NCBI GenBank assembly: GCA_028274925.1
Contig: JAQCNR010000474.1
Span: 1-11,313 of the forward strand
DNA length: 11,313 nucleotides
Origin: Halovenus sp.
GTDB lineage: Archaea > Halobacteriota > Halobacteria > Halobacteriales > Haloarculaceae
Direction: 5' to 3'
A program made the position numbers and the translations under genes. Each line of letters begins with the position of its first letter. Positions within the stretch are counted from its first letter, which is position 1. The notes beneath the pieces were generated by a model. It was not told the origin of the DNA, made no database searches, and saw only the letters and a list, made by a program, of their open reading frames with translations. Positions 1 through 6,628 of this stretch are shown piece after piece.

Positions 1-108
1 CTCCTCCGGGCCGCGGAGAGCGTCCTGTCTCCCAGTGGCTGGCGAGTCGAAGACATCGAGGCCGCCCTCCACGACCACGTCGACACGTCGCTGTCGCAGT
101 TCTGGTAA
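1..108 (+). CDS. C-terminal end of an unidentified protein (cut by window edge)
   Basis: An open frame runs from the first base to a TAA stop at 106-108 and gives 35 residues ending in SLSQFW. The stretch is moderately acidic, uses G/C-rich third positions like its neighbours and contains a likely helix (VEDIEAALHDHVD). Its start lies outside the window. No motif identifies the family and I assign no function. It is followed by a 77-nt gap that carries the promoter of the Orc/Cdc6 gene. Confidence 0.6.
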   Translation, partial: LLRAAESVLSPSGWRVEDIEAALHDHVDTSLSQFW

Positions 109-123
109 CTACCGTTGGAGTCC

Positions 124-142
124 AAACCCGGAAACCCGGAAG
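124..142 (+). repeat. Tandem repeat (AAACCCGG twice) upstream of the Orc/Cdc6 gene
   Basis: The sequence AAACCCGGAAACCCGGAAG is two head-to-tail copies of an 8-nt unit followed by AAG. It ends 44 nt before the ATG at 186. A near-identical motif (1209-1227) ends exactly 44 nt before the ATG of the next gene at 1271. This suggests a shared upstream regulatory site, though that role is inferred. Confidence 0.55.
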
Positions 143-154
143 TCTAGCCCCGCC

Positions 155-161
155 GCTTATC
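155..161 (+). promoter_or_regulatory. Candidate TATA box for the Orc/Cdc6 gene
   Basis: GCTTATC lies 25-31 nt upstream of the ATG at 186. A haloarchaeal TATA element would sit here for a transcript starting at or next to the start codon. No ribosome binding site is evident between the box and the ATG, which fits a leaderless message. Confidence 0.4.
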
Positions 162-185
162 AGGACGCGTTCACATCACACGAGT

Positions 186-1187
186 ATGATTCAGGACGCC
201 CGGGTGTTGCAAGACGAGTATCTCCCCCGGGAGATTGTCCACCGACACGAGGAGACCACCCAGCTTGCAACGGCGCTCGAACCGGTTGTCGACGGTGACC
301 GCCCGCAGCACGCCCTGCTCACTGGCCCGTCCGGGGCCGGGAAAACCTGTGTCGCTCGGGCGACGCTCGACCGCCTGCAAGAGCAGGTGCTCGACGTCCA
401 TACTGCCCACGTCGACTGCTGGCTCCATCCCAACGACTTCCGGATTCTGTACAAGCTGCTGGAAAATCTCGGGACGACCTACGACATCCACCGCTCGACA
501 CCACAGGACGAACTGCTGGGGCGACTTCGTGAACTCGAAAAACCGTACCTGATTGTCTTCGACGAGGCCGACCAGATCGACGACCCGGACCTGTTGCGTC
601 GGCTGTACGCCATCCCGAAGATGACGATGATTCTCGTCACCAACCACGAACGCGACCTGTTCAATCCGCTCGACGAGCGCCTGCAGTCGCGCCTGCGTAG
701 CAGCGACTCCATCGAGTTCGACAGATACACGCGAGACGAACTCGTCGCGATTCTCTCCGACCGGGCGGAGTGGGGATTAGTCGAGGACGCCGTGACGACA
801 GCCCAACTCGAACGGATTGCCGAGGCTGCCCGCGGCAACGCCCGCGACGCAATCGGTATCCTTCGGTCGGCGGCCCGACAGGCTGAACACGACAATTCCG
901 ACCAGATTAGCAACCGCGATATCGAGTCTGCCATTCCGGAAGCACGGGCCGAACTCCGCCAGAAGAGCCTGGACCGCCTAAGCGACGACCAACTTGCGGT
1001 GTACCAGGTGCTGCGCGAGCACGGCGAGTTGATGCCCAAGGAGATTCGCACACGGTACTCCGACCGCGTCGAGGACCCGAAGACCAAACGCACCGTTCGA
1101 AAATATCTCCGGAAACTCGAACAGTACAATCTGGTCGAAAGCGACGGTCAGGGGCCGAGTCGAGTCTATCGAACCCAAAACCAGTAG
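186..1187 (+). CDS. Orc1/Cdc6-family AAA+ ATPase (replication initiator-like)
   Basis: This 333-residue protein belongs to the archaeal Orc1/Cdc6 family, whose best-studied members bind origins and help load the MCM helicase. In order it shows an N-terminal segment with the RHEE motif (residues 20-23), Walker A GPSGAGKT (47-54), Walker B IVFDEAD (123-129), a sensor-1 Asn in VTNHERDLF (N153), an arginine-finger region DERLQSRLRS, a sensor-2 Arg in GNARDA (R220), and a winged-helix domain from about 264 to 330. All ATPase motifs are intact. The size is rather small for the family (about 350-450 is common). Haloarchaea usually carry many Orc paralogues and only some act at origins. This one lacks an AT-rich, origin-like neighbourhood, so a regulatory or accessory role is possible. 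The ATG at 186 has a TATA-like box at the right distance. The nuclease and helicase genes downstream fit a DNA-metabolism context. Confidence 0.93.
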   Translation: MIQDARVLQDEYLPREIVHRHEETTQLATALEPVVDGDRPQHALLTGPSGAGKTCVARATLDRLQEQVLDVHTAHVDCWLHPNDFRILYKLLENLGTTYDIHRSTPQDELLGRLRELEKPYLIVFDEADQIDDPDLLRRLYAIPKMTMILVTNHERDLFNPLDERLQSRLRSSDSIEFDRYTRDELVAILSDRAEWGLVEDAVTTAQLERIAEAARGNARDAIGILRSAARQAEHDNSDQISNRDIESAIPEARAELRQKSLDRLSDDQLAVYQVLREHGELMPKEIRTRYSDRVEDPKTKRTVRKYLRKLEQYNLVESDGQGPSRVYRTQNQ

Positions 1188-1208
1188 GCCGGTTGGGGCT
1201 CCGGTGCC

Positions 1209-1227
1209 GAACTCGGAAACTCGGAAG
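1209..1227 (+). repeat. Tandem repeat upstream of the exonuclease gene, matching 124-142
   Basis: GAACTCGGAAACTCGGAAG differs from the motif at 124-142 at three positions (A/G at the first base, and C/T at one position in each unit). It keeps the two-unit structure and the AAG end, and lies in the gap between the Orc gene stop (1187) and the next start. The distance from its last base to the ATG at 1271 is 44 nt, the same as for the first copy. It is likely a shared control element, although no known regulator is assigned. Confidence 0.55.
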
Positions 1228-1270
1228 CGTCGCCCACATTCGTATGTCTCGTGTGGGTGTTGGTGCTGGT

Positions 1271-1915
1271 ATGAGTGAACTCTCACCAGTCGCGTTCGAC
1301 ATCGAAACCTCTGGCCTCGGCGAAGACGCTGTCATCACAGTGGCTGGCTTCAGAAATTCGGTCGGCAACTGGCTGGCGCTCAACACGGCGGGTCGCAGCG
1401 CCGACGAACGGAAACTCCGTGCTGAACTAGAGGCGTGCGTGGACGCGCCTGTCCACCTCTATGTCGTTGCCGACGAGCGAGCGCTGTTGGAACAAGTAGT
1501 AGAATACGCGGACCAGCACTTAGCTGACGGGACGTACCTGACGGCGTACAACGGTGAGACGTGGAACGGCGGCTTCGACCTGCCGTTCGTGCGCTCGGCG
1601 TGTCTGAGAAATGGCGTCGCTTGGCCGTTCGATGACGTACCTTACGCGGATACGATGGAGGCAATCCAGCGGTTCGACACCGGCGATGTCGGTGACCTCG
1701 TCGGAGTGTACAACCGGCTGATTGGTGACGAGGACTGTGACCCGCTCGCGGAAAGCGGGGCGGCCGTCGAGTCGTGGGAGGCGGGCCGCTGGCTGGCGCT
1801 GCTCAAGCACAACCTCGCTGATATCGAACGGACGCGCGAACTCGCCGTCCTCGCCGGCGAGTACGTCCCCAAGTCTGACTTCTCGATGAAGAACCTCACG
1901 CCGCCACAGGGCTGA
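1271..1915 (+). CDS. DEDD-type 3'-5' exonuclease-like protein (RNase H fold)
   Basis: The 214-residue product has the layout of PolB-like/YprB-type 3'-5' exonucleases. Exo I is FDIETSG with D10 and E12. Exo II is in AYNGETWNGGFDLPF with D103. Exo III-like HNLADIERT supplies the last acid, D184. The residue four before that acid is His (H180-x3-D184), where the usual forms are Tyr-x3-Asp or His-x4-Asp. This is a small oddity that may affect catalysis. No polymerase domain follows, so the protein is a free-standing nuclease-like domain acting on DNA or RNA ends. The frame stays open upstream to 1193, and ATG codons at 1244 and 1271 both fit. I chose 1271 because the conserved fold begins five residues later and because it gives the same motif spacing as the Orc gene. 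It is followed after 40 nt by the cupin gene. Confidence 0.82.
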   Translation: MSELSPVAFDIETSGLGEDAVITVAGFRNSVGNWLALNTAGRSADERKLRAELEACVDAPVHLYVVADERALLEQVVEYADQHLADGTYLTAYNGETWNGGFDLPFVRSACLRNGVAWPFDDVPYADTMEAIQRFDTGDVGDLVGVYNRLIGDEDCDPLAESGAAVESWEAGRWLALLKHNLADIERTRELAVLAGEYVPKSDFSMKNLTPPQG

Positions 1916-1955
1916 CCGGCGAAACCTCCTAACCAGCCGCCGCCGAAAGAATGGT

Positions 1956-2333
1956 ATGGGAGAGACAACCTCGAAGCCACTGATTCGCCGCGCCAACGAT
2001 ATCGAGTACGAATCACTCGACGCCGCCGACGGGATGAAAAAAGGCGTCCTCGCCAACGAGGAGTACGGCGCGCCCAACGTTGCACTGCGTCGATTTATTC
2101 TCGAACCAGACGGGACCGTTCCAAAACACACCAACGACATCGAGCACGAACAGCACGTCATCGCGGGCAACTACACTGTGGGTATCGAGGACGAGGAATA
2201 CACCGTCAGCGCTGGCGACACGATACACATTCCAGCCGGCGCGGTCCACTGGTACCGCAACGAGAGCGACCAACCCGGCGTCTTCCTCTGTGCAGTGCCG
2301 ACCGGCGACGACGAAATCACGCTCGCAGAGTGA
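1956..2333 (+). CDS. Small single-domain cupin protein
   Basis: This 125-residue acidic protein is a single cupin barrel. Cupin motif 1 runs from G53 to about 76 (GTVPKHTNDIEHEQHVIAGN) with H58 and E65 at metal-ligand positions. The second motif-1 His is replaced by Asn (N60). Motif 2 is GDTIHIPAGAVHWYRN with H98. Proteins of this type bind a metal ion and may act as small isomerases, dioxygenases or sensors, and the substrate cannot be read from the sequence. The ATG at 1956 lies 40 nt after the previous stop. A CCTAAC-like box about 25 nt upstream could serve as its own promoter. The helicase gene follows in the same direction. Confidence 0.85.
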   Translation: MGETTSKPLIRRANDIEYESLDAADGMKKGVLANEEYGAPNVALRRFILEPDGTVPKHTNDIEHEQHVIAGNYTVGIEDEEYTVSAGDTIHIPAGAVHWYRNESDQPGVFLCAVPTGDDEITLAE

Positions 2334-2350
2334 GGCAAGTTCGTATCACT

Positions 2351-2357
2351 CAAATAC
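2351..2357 (+). promoter_or_regulatory. Candidate promoter box before the helicase gene
   Basis: CAAATAC lies 22-28 nt upstream of the GTG start at 2379, in the 45-nt gap after the cupin stop. The spacing suits a leaderless haloarchaeal transcript. Co-transcription with the cupin gene is equally possible. Confidence 0.3.
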
Positions 2358-2378
2358 TCCCTCCGCATACTACAAAGC

Positions 2379-4418
2379 GTGTCACAGCAGGTCGGTCGCG
2401 TCGATACGGTATTTTTACACGAGGATGACGACAAGTACCGCGTCGTCGTCCAGTGCGACGGTAGTCGCGTGTTCACTGGCTTTCTCGAAGTGAAAGAGAC
2501 CAGTGCCGGCCCCCGACCTGCTCGACTTCGCATCGTCGACGGCTCCAGTGAGGAACTGCGTAGCCCCGACGAATTCGTCGAACTGGCCCGCCGGGCCAAC
2601 CGTATCCGCGTCTCACAGCAAACCTCCTCGCGCGGCCGGACCGAACTGCAGGAGATGCTGGACGGTTACCAACTCGAGGCCAAGGTGGTCCGGACGTGCC
2701 GGCTCTGCGCCCAGAGTGGTGTCTACTCGCCGATTACGTCCGAGACAGCTATCGAAACAGAAACTGAGACGGTCTGTCCAGACTGTGCCCGCGAGCAACT
2801 CGACAGACAACTTGCCTACCACGGCGATATTACCGGAACGGCCCAGGAACGACTCGAATCGCTCCTCTTTGAAGTGCAGGACCTCGAACGAATCATCAAC
2901 CTCCTCAAGGGTGACCTCGACCCCGAACTGACGAAGTTCGACGAGATTAGTCCAACAGTCGAGGATGTCGACCCCGTGCCGGTCAGTTCGCTGTCGCTGC
3001 ACCCCGGCATTCAACAGAAACTCGAAGGCCGCTTCGATACGCTGTTGCCGGTCCAGAGTCTCGCTGTCGAGAACGGTGCAACCGACGGACAGGACCAACT
3101 GGTCGTCAGCGCGACGGCAACAGGAAAAACGCTCGTCGGCGAGATGGCTGGCCTCGACCGTGTTCTCAACGGCGAGGGGAAGATGCTCTTTCTCGTCCCG
3201 CTGGTCGCGCTCGCCAACCAGAAATACGGTGAGTTTCAAGAGCGGTACGGCGACATCGCCGACGTAACACTTCGTGTCGGTGCCAGCCGAGTCAACGACG
3301 ACGGCGAACGATTCGACCCCAGCGCCGACATCATCGTCGGTACCTACGAGGGTATCGACCACGCGCTACGGACGCACAAGAATCTCGGCGATATTGGCAC
3401 AGTGGTCATCGACGAGGTACACACGCTGGGCGAGGGTGAACGCGGCCACCGCCTCGACGGACTCATCTCCCGGCTAAAATACTACTGTCGCGAGAAGAGC
3501 AGCGGCGACACGCAGTGGATTTACCTCTCGGCGACGGTCGGAAATCCCGAAACGCTCGCCAAAGCACTGGAGGCGACGCTCATCGAGTTCGAAGAACGAC
3601 CTGTGCCTATCGAACGTCACGTCACCTTCCTCGACGGCCGAGAGAAAATCGATGTCGAGGATAAACTCACACAGCGCGCCTTCGACCAGAAATCGAGCAA
3701 GGGCTACCGCGGGCAGACGATCATCTTCACCAACTCCCGACGTCGGTGTCACGAAATTTCGCGCAAACTCACCTACTCCTCGGCCCCGTACCACGCCGGA
3801 CTCGACAACCGACGCCGGTCCCGTGTCGAAGAACAGTTCGCCGACCAAGAACTCTCTGCGGTCGTTACGACGGCGGCGCTGGCGGCGGGTGTCGACTTCC
3901 CCGCCTCGCAGGTCATCTTCGACTCGCTGGCGATGGGTATCGAGTGGCTCTCGGTGCAGGAGTTCCACCAGATGCTCGGGCGGGCGGGCCGACCGGATTA
4001 CCACGACAAAGGAACGGTCTACCTGCTGATCGAGCCCGACGGCTCCTATCACGGGAGTCAGGAGATGACCGAGGACGAGGTGGCGTTCAAACTGCTCAAA
4101 GGCGAGATGGAACCGGTCCAGACTCGCTACGACGAGGGTGCCGCCGTCGAGGAGACGCTGGCGAACGTTACTGTCGGCGGGAGCGCGGCCAAGCGTCTCA
4201 ACGAGATGATGGTCGGTGATGTGCCGACGAAGCACGCGCTCGGAAAACTGCTGGAATACAACTTCATCGACGGCCTCGACCCGACGCCGCTGGGCCGGGC
4301 GGTGACGAGTCACTTCCTCTCGCCGGGCGACGCGTTTGCACTGCTCGACGGGATTCGTCAGGGTGACAGTCCGTACGACCTGGTTGCCCGGATGGAGAAG
4401 CGCGAGCGCGAAGACTGA
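2379..4418 (+). CDS. Ski2-like superfamily 2 DEAD/DEAH-box helicase with N-terminal zinc ribbon
   Basis: The 679-residue product is an ATP-dependent superfamily 2 helicase of the Ski2/Hel308 group. An N-terminal extension of about 200 residues carries a four-Cys zinc site (C107-x2-C110, C133-x2-C136) followed by a helical, possibly coiled stretch (155-177). The motor then follows: motif I SATATGKT (244-251), motif II DEVH (345-348), motif III SAT (384-386), IIFTNSRRR (448-456), YHAGL (471-475), motif V TTAALAAGVDFPA (497-509), and motif VI QMLGRAGRP (531-539). A winged-helix-like C-terminal part ends near 679. It is shorter at the C-terminus than Hel308, where a ratchet domain and further helices follow, so I do not call it Hel308. 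The start is GTG, since the next in-frame Met is residue 93, well inside the protein. Its stop is 1 nt from the stop of a convergent small gene. It could unwind stalled forks, recombination intermediates or structured RNA; the substrate is inferred. Confidence 0.93.
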   Translation: MSQQVGRVDTVFLHEDDDKYRVVVQCDGSRVFTGFLEVKETSAGPRPARLRIVDGSSEELRSPDEFVELARRANRIRVSQQTSSRGRTELQEMLDGYQLEAKVVRTCRLCAQSGVYSPITSETAIETETETVCPDCAREQLDRQLAYHGDITGTAQERLESLLFEVQDLERIINLLKGDLDPELTKFDEISPTVEDVDPVPVSSLSLHPGIQQKLEGRFDTLLPVQSLAVENGATDGQDQLVVSATATGKTLVGEMAGLDRVLNGEGKMLFLVPLVALANQKYGEFQERYGDIADVTLRVGASRVNDDGERFDPSADIIVGTYEGIDHALRTHKNLGDIGTVVIDEVHTLGEGERGHRLDGLISRLKYYCREKSSGDTQWIYLSATVGNPETLAKALEATLIEFEERPVPIERHVTFLDGREKIDVEDKLTQRAFDQKSSKGYRGQTIIFTNSRRRCHEISRKLTYSSAPYHAGLDNRRRSRVEEQFADQELSAVVTTAALAAGVDFPASQVIFDSLAMGIEWLSVQEFHQMLGRAGRPDYHDKGTVYLLIEPDGSYHGSQEMTEDEVAFKLLKGEMEPVQTRYDEGAAVEETLANVTVGGSAAKRLNEMMVGDVPTKHALGKLLEYNFIDGLDPTPLGRAVTSHFLSPGDAFALLDGIRQGDSPYDLVARMEKRERED

Positions 4419-4419
4419 G

Positions 4420-4560
4420 TTAGAGGTCTCGCGGCTTGCCGAGATTTCTAAGCTGTCCGCCGCAGTCCTCGCACTTCTTTGTCTCGGGACCCTCGACACG
4501 ACGTCCACATTCGAAACATTCGTACAGTTCTTCGCCGGAATGTGTATCCGATGGTCGCAT
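4420..4560 (-). CDS. 46-residue zinc-ribbon (rubrerythrin-like domain) protein
   Basis: Reading the minus strand from an ATG at 4560 gives 46 residues with two Cys-x2-Cys knuckles (C15/C18 and C30/C33) in the pattern YECFECGRR...KKCEDCGG. This is a typical rubredoxin/rubrerythrin-type metal knuckle found in tiny haloarchaeal proteins labelled rubrerythrin-like. It probably binds one zinc ion; no catalytic residues are present and the role is unknown. Both knuckles and the acidic composition support a real gene despite its length. It converges on the helicase gene with a single base between the two stop codons. A TATATAAA box lies about 55 nt upstream of the ATG on its own strand, with a short tandem repeat between them. 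Confidence 0.82.
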   Translation of the reverse strand: MRPSDTHSGEELYECFECGRRVEGPETKKCEDCGGQLRNLGKPRDL

Positions 4561-4592
4561 ATCTCACTGTTGGGGCTGCAAATGTTTTCCAC

Positions 4593-4609
4593 TATTCCTA
4601 ATATTCCTA
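4593..4609 (+). repeat. Tandem repeat TATTCCTA x2 in the promoter region of the zinc-ribbon gene
   Basis: TATTCCTA occurs at 4593-4600 and again at 4602-4609, giving a 9-nt period. On the minus strand it lies between the TATATAAA box and the ATG at 4560, near where transcription would begin. A repressor bound here could block initiation. The regulatory role is inferred from position only. Confidence 0.4.
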
Positions 4610-4615
4610 GTAGAC

Positions 4616-4623
4616 TTTATATA
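4616..4623 (-). promoter_or_regulatory. TATA box (TATATAAA on the minus strand)
   Basis: TTTATATA on the plus strand, read as TATATAAA on the minus strand, is a strong archaeal TATA match in an AT-rich patch. It most likely serves the 46-residue zinc-ribbon gene, giving a leader of about 30 nt. The box is nearly symmetric, so it could also drive a transcript rightward, antisense to the end of the thiolase operon; no gene lies in that direction. Confidence 0.5.
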
Positions 4624-4744
4624 CGCTGGTCAGCTTCAGAGGACAAACGGTCAGTTCGTCGTGATCACCGCCTCAGCGGGGGGTCCGGCTGTTGTCATAC
4701 CGTGTTCAGGTAGCCGAACTCTGTGATAGATACTCGTGCCTACC

Positions 4745-5173
4745 TCACCGCGGTTCGAAGACGTGAACCGGCCAATCGGCCTCGTAATCGAGCGCGACCT
4801 GTTGCTCTTGGGGCGTTGGTTCGCGCACTGTAAGTTCGACCGAGTCGCCGATGGCAACGTCGGCGTAGTCGGCAGTCAGGCGGCCGAGGAGTCGGCCACC
4901 GTCAGCGAGTTCCACGACGGCAATCGTGTAGGGTGCGTCCCCTGCAAACGCCGGGGGCGGCGTGTGGACTGCAGTATACGAGAACACCCGTCCGTTGGGC
5001 GACTGCGGTTCGACATCGACGGCCCGACTGCCACAGGCGTAGCAGGCCGGCCGCGGCGGCAACAGTACCTCTCCACAGTCCGCACAGACCCCACCCAGAA
5101 GCTCGCCCTCTGCGAGGGCATCGAAAAAGCCCGGCAGCGTCCGCGGGTCGCTCGCATCGAGTGCGTCAGTCAT
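4745..5173 (-). CDS. DUF35-type zinc-ribbon/OB-fold protein, thiolase partner
   Basis: The 142-residue protein has a DUF35 layout: a short N-terminal helical part (GFFDALAEGELLG), a rubredoxin-like zinc ribbon with C30-x2-C33 and C44-x2-C47, and an OB-fold from about residue 55 to 140 (GRVFSYTAVHTPPPAFAGDAPY and following). Proteins of this family pair with thiolases and hydroxymethylglutaryl-CoA synthases in archaea. They have been shown to bridge those enzymes in a complex that passes acetoacetyl-CoA along, and they bind CoA groups. Its ATG overlaps the TGA of the upstream thiolase gene (ATGA, 4 nt), so the two are translationally coupled and probably form one complex. The zinc site is complete. 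No synthase gene is seen beside this pair. Confidence 0.9.
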   Translation of the reverse strand: MTDALDASDPRTLPGFFDALAEGELLGGVCADCGEVLLPPRPACYACGSRAVDVEPQSPNGRVFSYTAVHTPPPAFAGDAPYTIAVVELADGGRLLGRLTADYADVAIGDSVELTVREPTPQEQQVALDYEADWPVHVFEPR

Positions 5174-6339
5174 GATACCTCCGCCGTCGTGAGCACGTGG
5201 CCAACGGTGACGGCATCCGCGACGCCCCCTTCGTTGAGCAACAAGGCCGTTTCGGCCCCCTCTACCGCCCGGTCACCTGCGGCTCCTGTAAGCTGTTCGT
5301 AAGCTTCCAGCGCCTGCAAGAGTCCGGTTGCGCCGATGGGGTGGCCGCGAGCCTTCAGACCGCCGCTGGGGCTCAACTGCACGTCCGTCCAGCCGTCTGT
5401 CCGCTCGGCTGGGTTCTCGTAGCTCTGGTAGCCCGTTCCTGTGGGGGCGAAGCCGGCGGCCTCCGCGAGCAGGGCCTCACAGACGGTGAAGGCGTCGTGG
5501 ACTTCCGCGATATCGACAGCTTCGGCGTCGATGCCGGCTTCTTCGTAGGCCGTCTCGGCGGCGATGCGAGCGCCGGCGATCTCGGTCATGTTTCGCTCGG
5601 CGACCGCGATGTTATTTGCGGAGGCTCCGCTGCCCGCGACGCGGACCTGTGGGCGGTCGAGGCTGGCCGCTAGCTCAGCGGTCGTTACGAGAACGGCTGC
5701 AGCGCCATCGCCGACCGGCGCACAATCGTAGAGTTTCAGCGGTGGGGCAACAGCGTCAGATTCGAGGACCGTCGCTACGTCGATTTCCTTCGGAAACTGT
5801 GCTCGAGGATTGTGAGCGGCATTTTCGTGGTTTTTTACCGCAATCTTGGCAAGATCGCGCTCTGTCGCGTCCGTCTCGTGGAGGTACCGCTGGGCCAGTA
5901 GCGCGTACTGGCTGGGCGCGGTGACGCCAGAGCGCTGCTCGATGGCACGGTCGAACGCCGCAGATAGCGCGTCCGTTGCGCCGCTGGTGCCCGCGGAGGT
6001 CATCTTTTCGACGCCGCAGGCGAGCACAGCATCGTGCTCTCCGTTGCGAACGTCTTTGACCGCGTGGCGAAGCGCGAGCGCGCCCGCAGCGGCACACCCC
6101 TCGACTCGCTCGGCGGGGACGTGCCGGAGGCCGGCCCATTCGGCCAGCAGTGTCCCGTGCATAATCTGGTGTTCGTAACTCTCGGACTGGTTGCCGACGT
6201 AGACCGCCTCCACGAGGTCAGCGGGGTTGGGCAAGCCGTCGAACGCCTCTGCGAGGGCGACTGAAAACAAGTCCCGGCCCGGTAGGTCCGTGCGGCCGAG
6301 CGGCGAGGCGCCGACTGATGCGATGACTGGCTCTGGCAT
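5170..6339 (-). CDS. Thiolase family protein (acetyl-CoA acyltransferase-like, SCP2-type)
   Basis: The 389-residue protein is a full-length thiolase of the archaeal/SCP2-like type that works with a DUF35 partner. The nucleophile is C82 in VEGCAAAGALAL. The HDAF motif gives H281, and GGLKARGHPIGATG carries H333. The C-terminal loop is LLLNEGGVAD (367-376), matching the N-x-GG form of this subgroup where biosynthetic thiolases have Cys-x-GG. Such enzymes condense two acyl-CoA units (for example to acetoacetyl-CoA for the mevalonate pathway) or cleave 3-ketoacyl-CoA; direction and chain length cannot be told from sequence. The start ATG at 6339 is preceded by a GTGATA tandem repeat on its strand. 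The gene forms an operon with the DUF35 gene through an ATGA overlap. Confidence 0.92.
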   Translation of the reverse strand: MPEPVIASVGASPLGRTDLPGRDLFSVALAEAFDGLPNPADLVEAVYVGNQSESYEHQIMHGTLLAEWAGLRHVPAERVEGCAAAGALALRHAVKDVRNGEHDAVLACGVEKMTSAGTSGATDALSAAFDRAIEQRSGVTAPSQYALLAQRYLHETDATERDLAKIAVKNHENAAHNPRAQFPKEIDVATVLESDAVAPPLKLYDCAPVGDGAAAVLVTTAELAASLDRPQVRVAGSGASANNIAVAERNMTEIAGARIAAETAYEEAGIDAEAVDIAEVHDAFTVCEALLAEAAGFAPTGTGYQSYENPAERTDGWTDVQLSPSGGLKARGHPIGATGLLQALEAYEQLTGAAGDRAVEGAETALLLNEGGVADAVTVGHVLTTAEVS

Positions 6340-6346
6340 ATGTACC

Positions 6347-6360
6347 TATCACGGTATCAC
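6347..6360 (-). promoter_or_regulatory. Tandem GTGATA repeat upstream of the thiolase start
   Basis: On the minus strand GTGATA-CC-GTGATA lies 8-21 nt before the thiolase ATG. If the message is nearly leaderless, the repeat overlaps the transcription start region, a common place for a repressor site. A third TATCAC copy (plus-strand reading) lies further upstream near 6424. The function is inferred from position only. Confidence 0.3.
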
Positions 6361-6628
6361 TATTGCCTGTTAGCTTTTCGCATTATGCGGTTATCTCCAC
6401 AGTAGATTCGCACTGCCAGTTGGGTATCACTGCAGTTCCCGCCGACATACTGGGGACCGATTGAGGACAAGCTACCCCGGTACCCGCGGTCACGTGTGTC
6501 TCCGGGTTCTGGATTGCTCGACGAACGGAAGCAGAGCGGCACGTTCGGAGAAACAATACAGGACCCGTACGGTCGGGTGACTCTCTGGTGGTCTGTTCGC
6601 GCACACCCGTCCCAGATGACGGCGGTTA

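Noticed and set aside
124..142. Origin recognition box next to the Orc/Cdc6 gene
   Set aside because: A GGAAAC core is present, but there is only one short cluster, no G-rich flank, no inverted pair and no AT-rich unwinding region in the 77-nt gap. A promoter element fits better.
4661..4679. GTGATCAC palindrome and CCGC/GCGG hairpin after the thiolase operon as a terminator
   Set aside because: The stem is only 4 bp and no T-run follows on the minus strand, so it cannot be separated from chance.
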